Origin: JAZGGS01 sp963764825
Lineage (GTDB): Bacteria; Bacteroidota; Ignavibacteria; Ignavibacteriales; Ignavibacteriaceae
Reading direction: 5' to 3'
Assembly: GCA_963764825.1 (NCBI GenBank)
Contig: CAVXUA010000003.1
Span: forward strand, 248,001-312,000
Length of the DNA: 64,000 nt
Below are positions 54,363-63,112 of the stretch, piece after piece. Both the position numbers and the translations under genes were made by a program. Numbering within the stretch: the first letter of the stretch is position 1; each line of letters begins with the position of its first letter. The notes beneath the pieces were generated by a model. The model made no database searches, was not told where the DNA came from, and saw only the letters and a list, made by a program, of their open reading frames with translations.

Positions 54363-54452
54363 AGTTCCGTATAATATTTTTATCAGGAGATGTTTAAATA
54401 ATCATTATTCAGTAAATTTAGTACAAATAAAAAAGAATAATTTAAGTAAACA

Positions 54453-55370
54453 ATGACAGAATGGCTGCAAAATACGGTTGGGATTTCTCCCGATGTTCAG
54501 GTTAACATACTTATCTCAATAATTATTGTATTGGGAATCATTTTTATCCGGTATCTTCTTGTAAAGCTTGTCATCCATAATATGGAAGATTTGAATCTGA
54601 GATATCAGTGGCGAAAATTTTCACTCTACATCGCAGTATTCATAATAGTCCTTTTCCTTGCCTCAAATTGGTTAGGACTGATCGGCTCCGTTGGAACTTT
54701 TCTTGGATTGTTGACTGCAGGTGTAGCCATTGCACTCAAAGATCCGATTGTTAACATAGTTGCGTGGTTTTTTATTCTGGTTAGGCAGCCATTTAAGGTC
54801 GGTGATAGAATTCAAATTGGTGATCAGTCGGGTGACGTAATTGATATCAGGATCTTCCAATTCTCTCTTATTGAAATTGGTAACTGGGTAGATGCTGATC
54901 AGAGTACAGGAAGGGTAATTCATATACCTAATGGAATTGTTTTTACCACACCCCAATCAAATTATACTGCGGGATTTGTTCACATTTGGCACGAAATTCC
55001 CATGCTGATTACTTTTGAAAGTAACTGGAAAAAAGCAAAAAATATTTTGACTGATATTGTAAATAAAGATGCTGTTCAAATAACCGAAACCGCAGAAAGG
55101 CAGATTAAAGCCGCAGCAAAAAAATTTCTTATATATTATTCTAAACTTACCCCCATTGTATACACAACAATTAAAGACAGCGGAGTGCTTTTAACAATGA
55201 GATTTCTGTGTGATCCTAGAAAAAGACGCTCAACAGAGGAAATAATACTTGAAGAAGTTTTGGAAGAATTTGGAAAGTGTAAGGATATAGATTTTGCTTA
55301 TCCGACAACCCGTTATTACAATAATCTTTCCGAAGGCAAGGAAGAAACAAAACCCACATCAGACAAATAA
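54453..55370 (+). CDS. MscS-family mechanosensitive channel
   Basis: 305 residues: about three N-terminal helices, pore helix (VGTFLGLLTAGVAIALKDPI), and the beta domain (VRQPFKVGDRIQIGDQSGDV), followed by a mixed C-terminal domain with the HIPNGIVFTTPQSNYT strand and a conserved ending. The pore-helix pattern is that of the MscS superfamily. It follows mgtE by 90 bp. Confidence 0.9.
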   Translation: MTEWLQNTVGISPDVQVNILISIIIVLGIIFIRYLLVKLVIHNMEDLNLRYQWRKFSLYIAVFIIVLFLASNWLGLIGSVGTFLGLLTAGVAIALKDPIVNIVAWFFILVRQPFKVGDRIQIGDQSGDVIDIRIFQFSLIEIGNWVDADQSTGRVIHIPNGIVFTTPQSNYTAGFVHIWHEIPMLITFESNWKKAKNILTDIVNKDAVQITETAERQIKAAAKKFLIYYSKLTPIVYTTIKDSGVLLTMRFLCDPRKRRSTEEIILEEVLEEFGKCKDIDFAYPTTRYYNNLSEGKEETKPTSDK

Positions 55371-55457
55371 AATTTGAGCTAACTATTTTTAATGAATAAT
55401 TAAGTAGCCCTTTAATTGTGTGCAAGGAGATCATCTTTTAACTATCGATTTTTGTAT

Positions 55458-57636
55458 ATGAATAAAATTTTCAGCGCCATATCCGGGATCACCGAAAAAT
55501 TAAAATCGCACGGTAGCAAAAACAATTCAGGTATTAAAAAATTCGGTGTCTTTGGGGGTGTCTTTACACCGGATGTATTAACCATCCTTGGTGTTATAAT
55601 GTACTTGCGCCTCGGTTGGGTAGTTGGTAATGCGGGTTTTTTAGGTGCACTTGCTATAATAGTTCTTGCAAAAACAATAACAATTTGCACTGCACTCTCT
55701 CTTTCTTCAATAACTTCCAATATTAAAATCGGAGCCGGCGGCGCATACTCAATCATATCAAAATCATTAGGACTCGAAGCTGGAGGAAGCATAGGAGTAC
55801 CATTTTATATTTCATTAACTCTTTCAGCCGCATTGTACATTATTGGTTTTACAGAAGGCTGGCTGCTTATCTTCCCTTCGCATTCACCAATAATTATTTC
55901 ATCAATTTCCTGTCTTGTATTGTTAGGGATTTCATATGTAAGTGCTCACTTTGCTATAAAAATCCAGTACTTTATCATGGTCATAATCGGGTTATCTTTA
56001 GTGTCATTTGTTCTCACTCCATCAGAATCAGTAGATTCTTTTCATCTAATAGGTTCTTTTGAAGATGGCGATTTTTTATTAGTGTTTGCTATATTCTTTC
56101 CCGCTGTAACTGGAATTATGGCAGGAGTGAATTTATCAGGAGATCTTAAAAATCCTCGCAAGGCAATTCCACTTGGAACGTTGAGTTCTATCGCGGTAAC
56201 TATGTTTATTTATATACTTATAGCATATGTTGCTGCTAATCACGTTTCACCCATAGAGCTGCGCAACAATCAAATGGTTATGGTAGAATATGCATGGTGG
56301 GGTCCTCTAGTTTTGTTAGGTATGCTTGCGGCAACATTTTCATCTGCGCTTGGCAGCATGATTGGTGCTCCAAGAATTTTGCAAGCTCTTGCTGTACAGA
56401 AAACCGTTCCCTTCTCTCATTTTTTTAAAATTAAGTCAAGTAATAATGAACCAAGAAATGCTATCATATTTACCGCTATCATAGTTGAACTTGCACTTGT
56501 TTTTGGAAATTTGGATGCATTAGCTGCCCTGATAACTATGTTTTTTTTGATAACTTATGGTGTAATAAATCTTGTTGTGTTCATACAACAGAGCATGAAG
56601 ATAATAAGCTTTCGCCCCGCGTTTAAAATTCCCCAGTTTGTATCCTTAACAGGGGCGCTTGGTTGTTTATTTATTATGTTTCTTATAAATCCCTTGTTTA
56701 GTTTGGTGGGCTTATTAATAATTGTTGCTTTATATTTTTGGTTTGGTAGAAGAGGTCTAAAAGCTGAGGGGGGAGATATTCGCGGGGGAATGTTTCTTGT
56801 TTTAGCAGAGCGTGCATCCCGTATTGCTGCGAAATTTCCCAGGCATCAAATATCCTGGAAACCGGATTTACTGCTTCCAATAGATAATCCAACAATTTGG
56901 TCAGGTCCACTTCTGTTTATCAAAAATATTGCTTATCCATCAGGAAGCATCTTTGCATTTACAGTAAAAGATGAAAACCATGAAGAAACTGAAAGAGAAT
57001 TAACTGAATTACTTAAACCCGTGAGGGATCAAAATTTGTTAGTGAGTTCAGCAGTACTTGAAGATTCAGATTTCTTACACGGTGCAAGAATAGTTATGCA
57101 AACGTTAGATGCCGGCGCAATGCGACCTAACACGTTGTTTCTTACACTTGGCGGTGATAAAAAGAAGGATGATACAATAATTGAATTAGTAGAGCAGGCA
57201 AACAAACATCAGCTTGGAATTATAATTCTTCGTCAGCATTCCAGGATGGCTTTCGGAATGCAAAAGAATGTTAATCTTTGGTTACGTGATAAAAGCCCAA
57301 ATTGGCATTTAGCAGTTTTAATTGCATTACAACTTCAGCTTAATTGGGAAGGGAAAATAAACCTTGTTACCGCAACACCCGATGTGAAGGAGAATAGAAA
57401 GTTGTACAACTTTTTAGAACATCTTAGCGATCAGGCAAGAATGCCATCACTGACTGAATTTCATGTGCTGAATGGTGATTTTAAAAGAAACCACACTAAA
57501 TGCACCGGTAGCAGACATAAATATTTTTGGATTGGCTAACACATTAAATCTGGATTTTATAAGAGAAGTAACGGAATTAACTAAATCATCTTGTTTGTTC
57601 GTTAAAGATTCAGGACACGAGAGCGCACTTGCTTGA
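55458..57636 (+). CDS. Cation-chloride-cotransporter-like (SLC12-type) APC permease, frame-broken at the end
   Basis: Twelve-helix permease. The first helix segment FGVFGGVFTPDVLTILGVIM and LRLGWVVGNAGFLGALAI is characteristic of the Na-K-Cl cotransporter family rather than of amino-acid permeases. A cytosolic C-terminal domain (from about 470) follows, with RGGMFLVLAERASRIAAKF and VNLWLRDKSPNWHLAVLIAL. The Met at 55458 is preferred over an in-frame one at 55416. Near 57480-57485 (AAAAG run) the frame slips; one base over it ends FGLANTLNLDFIREVTEL and stops at 57636 rather than 57539. About 725 residues. Confidence 0.85.
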
Positions 57637-57721
57637 TAATTTATTACTTTATACACAAAACTTATTCCGAATATTAAAAGGTATAATACAATTATAAAGA
57701 AGAAATTAGTAATATTAATAG

Positions 57722-58606
57722 ATGAACTTTCTTAAAGAACTAAATATCGATTTGGTGGTCGCTGTTACTGTCGTTCTGATACTGGTGTGCGCAGCCATTC
57801 TAACTCGTGTGGTTAACTGGTTGATTAATAAGTCGTTTATTACTGCTTCTGAGAAGCTTAAAGTAGACCCCACCCGTTACAAATTTTTTAAGAATGCAGC
57901 CTCATTAGTTATCTGGTTGATAGCCTTCGGTTCTGTGGTTTCACTAATTCCTAAACTGAAAGCACTCGCTATCGCCCTTTTGGCAGGGGCAGGTATATTG
58001 GTAGCAATAATTGGCTTCGCTGCACAGGCAGCATTTTCTAATATTATCAGCGGAATATTTATTATCATATTCAAACCGTTTCGGGTAGGAGATATGATAA
58101 AAGTTGGCTCACAGCAATACGGTATAGTGGAGGATATCACCTTACGTCACACTATTATTAACAACTTTGAAAATAAGCGCATTATCATCCCCAATTCTGT
58201 AGTCAGTTCCGAGACTATTGTGAACGACAGTATTGAGGACACTAAGGTTTGTCGTTATATAGAGGTGGGTATTAGTTACGATAGTGATGTGGAACTAGCT
58301 ACTAAGATTATGCAGGAAGAAGCTATTAAACACTCGAGTTGCATAGATGTCCGCACACAAAAACAAAAGGAATCTGGTGAGTCACAGGTGGAAGTCAGGC
58401 TAATATCGTTTGGTGATTTTAGTATTAACCTTCGCGCTTACGTATGGACAAATAATCCAATCCTTGTATTTAAAATGCACAGCGATATTAACAAAGCAAT
58501 TAAGAAACGGTTTGATAACGAAGGTGTCGAAATACCATTCCCATATCGCACTTTGGTTTATAAGAAGGATTTACCAAAGAACACAATAGGCCCGACTGAT
58601 AAATGA
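57722..58606 (+). CDS. MscS-family mechanosensitive channel
   Basis: 294 residues: three N-terminal helices, pore helix (AGAGILVAIIGFAAQAAFSNII), beta domain (KPFRVGDMIKVGSQQYGIVE, RIIIPNSVVSSETIVND) and a C-terminal alpha/beta domain (DIEVGISYDSDVELATKIMQ-like strand and helix) as in MscS. Complete and intact. It converges on the next channel gene. Confidence 0.92.
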   Translation: MNFLKELNIDLVVAVTVVLILVCAAILTRVVNWLINKSFITASEKLKVDPTRYKFFKNAASLVIWLIAFGSVVSLIPKLKALAIALLAGAGILVAIIGFAAQAAFSNIISGIFIIIFKPFRVGDMIKVGSQQYGIVEDITLRHTIINNFENKRIIIPNSVVSSETIVNDSIEDTKVCRYIEVGISYDSDVELATKIMQEEAIKHSSCIDVRTQKQKESGESQVEVRLISFGDFSINLRAYVWTNNPILVFKMHSDINKAIKKRFDNEGVEIPFPYRTLVYKKDLPKNTIGPTDK

Positions 58607-58668
58607 AACTTTCGAGAGCACTTCACTAAACACAAACCTCTTATATGTTTATGCTTTTCTACATCATA

Positions 58669-59748
58669 TCAAGCTGCTTCACTGGATGAATAACTGGTTT
58701 CGTCTTTATTCATAAATAAAGTCTGAGTAGGATAAGCAAACTCGATTCCTTCTTTCTCAAATTTCTCATAAATATTTAGGTTAATTACCTCTTGAATATC
58801 CATAAACACCTTATAATCTGAACTGGACACAAAGTATACGAATTCAAAATTCAGAGAAAAGTCTCCAAATGCTTTAAAATGCCCCCGATCAAATTCAGCA
58901 TCTTGTGCTTCAACTATAATCTGTTCAACTATTTCAGGTATAATTTTAAGCTTATCTGCAGTTGTCTGATAAGTTACACCTAATTGAAATACAACCCTTC
59001 TTCTCTGCAACTTTTTATAATTGTGAATTCTAGAACTTGTAAGATCAGTATTGGAAAGAACAAGCTGCTCACCACTAAGTGCACGAATCCTGGTTGATTT
59101 TATACCTACATGCTCAATAGTACCGACCTTATCGTCAACGATGACAAAGTCTCCAATTTCAAAGGGTCTGTCAAAAAATATTGTAAAATAACTAAAAAGA
59201 TCGCCAAGGATAGCTTGTGCAGCCAGTGCAACGGCTATACCACCGATTCCCAATCCTGCTACAACCGCTGATATATTAACACCAAGGTTATCAAGCAGGA
59301 AGATTAATCCAATTCCCCACACCAAAATTCTAGCCAGGGCGCTTAGACTTTTCAATTGTTTAGCCTTCTGGTCGCTTGCACCTTCCCTTGAAGAGTATGA
59401 AGTAATAGAATAATCAAGCAGGGAAGTAATAAGCCGTATTGCATAAAATGTAATTACAAAAACCGAAGCAATGTTAATTATGTTAATTACTTCAGCAGAT
59501 AGATTCAAAGTTCGTAGTGCAAGGTAGAGCGAGCCAAAATAAAGTATAGGTACAATTGCTTTTCTAATTCCAATGATAATAAAATCATCTATTGTAGTAG
59601 CAGTTTTCTCCGCCCATTTTTTCAGGCGTATTAAAATTATCTTCTTAAATATTGTAACTATAATAATGCCGCCTACAAAAAACGCGGCAGCTATCAGGTA
59701 TTGAAGAACTGTATTTCCCCAGTAGGATTCGTTTAATAATTGTTCCAT
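58669..59748 (-). CDS. MscS-family mechanosensitive channel, long form
   Basis: 359 residues with about five N-terminal helices, the pore helix (GLGIGGIAVALAAQAILGDLF), beta domain (RPFEIGDFVIVDDKVGTIEH, EQLVLSNTDLTSSRIHNYKK) and the C-terminal domain (VFQLGVTYQTTADKLKIIPE). It is the fourth MscS-superfamily gene of the island and the longest. The ATG at 59748 has GGAGAATT upstream. Confidence 0.92.
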   Translation of the reverse strand: MEQLLNESYWGNTVLQYLIAAAFFVGGIIIVTIFKKIILIRLKKWAEKTATTIDDFIIIGIRKAIVPILYFGSLYLALRTLNLSAEVINIINIASVFVITFYAIRLITSLLDYSITSYSSREGASDQKAKQLKSLSALARILVWGIGLIFLLDNLGVNISAVVAGLGIGGIAVALAAQAILGDLFSYFTIFFDRPFEIGDFVIVDDKVGTIEHVGIKSTRIRALSGEQLVLSNTDLTSSRIHNYKKLQRRRVVFQLGVTYQTTADKLKIIPEIVEQIIVEAQDAEFDRGHFKAFGDFSLNFEFVYFVSSSDYKVFMDIQEVINLNIYEKFEKEGIEFAYPTQTLFMNKDETSYSSSEAA

Positions 59749-59810
59749 TTTAATTCTCCTTTATTTCATAATTATTTCTATTTTAAAATCGTTAGATTGT
59801 ATGCAGCAAT

Positions 59811-60218
59811 TTAGACATCATATTTTTCAATTACCTCACCCGGTATTCTTGTTGGTCTGCCTGTTTTTATTGAAATCATGGTATAGATAATATATCCTTC
59901 GGAAGCAATTTTATTGTTTTCTTTTTTCACTATCCAGAAATTAACTTTACACTGTGCACCATCAGCTGAATCAAATTGAGTTTTTACAATAATTTTATCA
60001 TCCAGCAGCAAAGCTCTTTTCCACTCAATAAATGCACTACTTGCAACCCAGTTGTAACCGAGTTTATGAAAATCTTCCATAGGCATTTTATAATCGTTTT
60101 TCATTTGATCATACCTTTCTGCCTGCACATAATCTAAATATTTCGCATTATGAACGTGGTTATTCAAATCAATATCATCCGGTCTTATGGTAATTTCCGT
60201 ATCAAAAATAGAATTCAT
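59811..60218 (-). CDS. Hotdog-fold acyl-CoA thioesterase (4HBT/YbgC-like)
   Basis: 135 residues. The signature DDIDLNNHVHNAKYLDYVQ lies near residue 20; the Asp or Asn in it activates water in 4-hydroxybenzoyl-CoA-type thioesterases. EWKRALLLDDKIIVKTQFDS and the late EGYIIYTMISIKTGRPTRIP complete the fold. Probably hydrolyses acyl-CoA or acts in acyl-carrier metabolism; chain length unknown. Confidence 0.87.
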   Translation of the reverse strand: MNSIFDTEITIRPDDIDLNNHVHNAKYLDYVQAERYDQMKNDYKMPMEDFHKLGYNWVASSAFIEWKRALLLDDKIIVKTQFDSADGAQCKVNFWIVKKENNKIASEGYIIYTMISIKTGRPTRIPGEVIEKYDV

Positions 60219-60318
60219 ATCCCACCTTTTTTTAGGTTCGGTTTTTGTTCAATTGCTTTTACAGAGCACAATATCTAAGTTATGAACTGTCGATATACAT
60301 TCCAATTAATAATGCAGG

Positions 60319-62307
60319 ATGTCTGAACAATTCCGTTTTACAAAGGGGCAAAAAACCCGATCGGTTAATATGGAAGAATTAGTTTTTAAACCATCGCCGG
60401 AATTTAAAAAAGAGGCGCACTTTTCTTCTTTTAACCAGTACAAAAACATTTATGATTACTCAATTCGTAATCCTGAAAAGTTTTGGAGCAGTGCAGCTAA
60501 AGAGCTTCATTGGTTTAAAATATGGAAAGAAGTGAAGCAGGGCAAAGCGTTTAATTCAAAATGGTTTACCGGCGGTAAAACAAATATTTCTTATAACTGC
60601 CTGGACAGGCATATTGAAACTGATAAACGGAACAAAGCTGCTATCATATGGGAAAGCGAAACCGGCGACACAAGAATTTTTACTTATCAGCTGCTCCACA
60701 CACAGGTTTGCAAGTTTACTAATGCACTTATAAAGCTGGGTGTTAAAAAAAGCGACAACGTTATTATTTATATGGGAATGGTTCCAGAAGTTGTTATTGC
60801 AATGTTTGCCTGTGCCAGGATAGGCGCAATCCACTCGGTAATTTTTAACGGATTGAGCGCAAATGCGGTGAGCGAAAGAATTAGAAGCTTAGAATGTAAA
60901 ACTATTATAACGCAGGATTTTATTTTAAGAGAAGGAAATAATATTCCTCTAAAAGAAAAAGTTGATAAAGCCATCGAAAAAAACTCAATGGTTGAAAATG
61001 TAATAGTTTATAAAAGGTTTGAAACTTCTGAGATGAATTTAACTGCCGGGAGAGATCATCTCTGGAGGGAATTACTGGAAGGTACACCTGATAATTGTGA
61101 GGCAAAACCACTCGATTCCCAACACCCGATTTTCAGTATGTTCACTAATGGTCCGCGTGGTCAGCTGGTTAAAACTTTACACACTACAGGTGGTTATATG
61201 GTGCAGGTTTATCTTTCATCCAAGTGGTTGTTCGATTTAAAGGATAAAGATATTGTATGGACAACTTCAGACATTGCCTGGATATCGTGTCATTCATACG
61301 GGATTTACGGTCCGTTGCTTAACGGTGCGACCACTTTTTTATATGAAGGAGTTCCAATTTACCCTGAGCCGGATCGTTACTGGCAGTTGATAGCTAAATT
61401 CAGAATAAACATTTTCTTTACAACGCCAACAACATTAAGAGCATTTCTTAAATTAGGTGATGATTGGGTTAACAAACATGATTTATCAAGCTTAAGATTG
61501 CTGGGGACAAAAGGGGAACCAATTAAACCGGAAACATGGCTCTGGTATTATAAAACTGTTGGAAAGAAAATTTCACCGATTGTAAACGGCTGGCTTCAAA
61601 CTGAAACTGGTTCTATAATAATATCCCGTCTTCCCGGGGCTTCGGAAATGAGACCAGGTGTTACAGGCATTCCGTTTCCAGGTGTTGAAGTTGAAGTGGT
61701 TGATATTAAAGGAAATCCTGTTTCTGTAAATAAAGCAGGATATCTTATAATTAAAAATAGCTGGCCATCTATGTTTACAACTGAAAAGGATGAAAAACAG
61801 GAAACGAAACTAAACTGCTGGGATCAATTTAAAGGAAACTATTTTACAGGCGATGCTGCAATAAAAGAAAAGAACGGTTTTATAAGAATTTTAGGAAGAG
61901 TTGATGATGTAATTAAAGCTGCCGGCAACAGGGTTGGCGGATCTGAAATAGAAAAGATTTTGCTATCTAACGAAAACGTAAATGAAGCAGCAGTTGTAAA
62001 AAGACCTGATGAAATAATAGGTAATGCTATAATTGCTTTTGTTTCTTTGAATGAAGATGTTGAAGCAACGCCACTTTTAAGAGAAGAACTGCGTAACTAT
62101 GTTGTGGAAAATATTGGCTCAATTGCTAAACCGGATCAGTTAGAGTTTATTGATGAAATGCCAAAGCTGGATACCGGAAAAACAGATAGAAGAAAGCTAA
62201 GAGAGCTTGCACTTAAAGGAACGCCGAAACTGAAAGGAGAAGAAGCGAAGCACTTAAAGATATTGGAGGAATTAAGGGAAGAATATCAGCAAATTTATTT
62301 AAGATGA
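60319..62307 (+). CDS. Acetyl-CoA synthetase-like AMP-binding protein with degenerate P-loop
   Basis: 662 residues, aligned over its length to acetyl-CoA synthetase. The end is ordinary: WLQTETG (A5), FTGDAAIKEKNGFIRILGRV (A7/A8), IKAAGNRVGGSEIE and a C-terminal Lys in DTGKTDRRKL. The A3 phosphate loop near 275-285, normally YTSGSTGKPKG, reads FTNGPRGQLVK, losing most Ser, Thr and Gly, although HTTGGYMV after it is kept. Adenylate formation may be weak, or the substrate different. It is not a random frameshift, since the rest is intact. Confidence 0.85.
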   Translation: MSEQFRFTKGQKTRSVNMEELVFKPSPEFKKEAHFSSFNQYKNIYDYSIRNPEKFWSSAAKELHWFKIWKEVKQGKAFNSKWFTGGKTNISYNCLDRHIETDKRNKAAIIWESETGDTRIFTYQLLHTQVCKFTNALIKLGVKKSDNVIIYMGMVPEVVIAMFACARIGAIHSVIFNGLSANAVSERIRSLECKTIITQDFILREGNNIPLKEKVDKAIEKNSMVENVIVYKRFETSEMNLTAGRDHLWRELLEGTPDNCEAKPLDSQHPIFSMFTNGPRGQLVKTLHTTGGYMVQVYLSSKWLFDLKDKDIVWTTSDIAWISCHSYGIYGPLLNGATTFLYEGVPIYPEPDRYWQLIAKFRINIFFTTPTTLRAFLKLGDDWVNKHDLSSLRLLGTKGEPIKPETWLWYYKTVGKKISPIVNGWLQTETGSIIISRLPGASEMRPGVTGIPFPGVEVEVVDIKGNPVSVNKAGYLIIKNSWPSMFTTEKDEKQETKLNCWDQFKGNYFTGDAAIKEKNGFIRILGRVDDVIKAAGNRVGGSEIEKILLSNENVNEAAVVKRPDEIIGNAIIAFVSLNEDVEATPLLREELRNYVVENIGSIAKPDQLEFIDEMPKLDTGKTDRRKLRELALKGTPKLKGEEAKHLKILEELREEYQQIYLR

Positions 62308-62309
62308 TC

Positions 62310-62900
62310 TTACAGGTTTATAAAATTTTTCAACAACACTAATCCCGCCTCATCAGATTTTTCAGGATGAAACTGAACACCGTAATGGTTTTTATCTTCC
62401 ATTGAAGATGTAAAATTTGCATCGTGCATTGAAGTTGATGTGGTTAGTTCGTTTGGTGGGATATAATAAGAGTGTTTAAAATAAAATTTCTCGTCATTAT
62501 CAATTTCTTTAAATAACGCACTATCCGTTTTTACATGCACTGGCTGCATGCCTTTATTTACCGGTTCCGCGCCATTCTTCCCAAATTTAATAGTTGATCC
62601 GGGAAAAATGCCAAGGCAGGATAAGTTCCCGTCTATAGAATAATCTGCCATTAATTGCATGCCCAAACCGATACCAAGCATTGGTTTATCAACTATCCTC
62701 AACACTGTAAAAAGATTGAGCAAATGGAGTTGCCGTATGGCAGTCTTTGCATTGCCTGTTCCGGGAAAGATGATTTTATCTGCCTGGCAAATATCAACTT
62801 CGTTGTTTGATATGTTAAAATCGAATGTTATTTGTTTAAGGAATTCCGCAACTTCGTCAGTATTCGGATTACCGTAATCTACTATCGTTGTCATTTTCAA
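62310..62900 (-). CDS. HisH-like glutamine amidotransferase lacking the catalytic Cys
   Basis: 196 residues. The glutaminase fold is clear: IFPGTGNAKTAIRQL (normally PGVGxF), KPMLGIGLGMQLMADYS, and GVQFHPEKSDEAGLVLLKNF with the catalytic His and Glu. The nucleophile Cys of GICLGMQ is Gly (GGT; TGT would be Cys). The opening IVDYGNPNTDEVA also departs from the usual DYGxGN. HisH provides ammonia for histidine synthesis; this one probably cannot hydrolyse glutamine. It is 2 bp from the end of the AMP-binding gene, convergent. Confidence 0.82.
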   Translation of the reverse strand: MKMTTIVDYGNPNTDEVAEFLKQITFDFNISNNEVDICQADKIIFPGTGNAKTAIRQLHLLNLFTVLRIVDKPMLGIGLGMQLMADYSIDGNLSCLGIFPGSTIKFGKNGAEPVNKGMQPVHVKTDSALFKEIDNDEKFYFKHSYYIPPNELTTSTSMHDANFTSSMEDKNHYGVQFHPEKSDEAGLVLLKNFINL

Positions 62901-63112
62901 TATTTCAAATTACCTACTGTTTAAATTTTGTAAATCCAATAGAATAATTCAAGGCTTAGAATTTGGTAGGAGGATTTCAGTACCTGGTAGCTTAAAGATT
63001 CCAGGTCATTTTATAAGGGGTTTAAAATTAATTGACCTTAATAAGATTGAACATTCGGTCAGTAGCTTCGCTCTAAACTGTTAATATCATAATAAAACAT
63101 GTTAGGGCAAAA

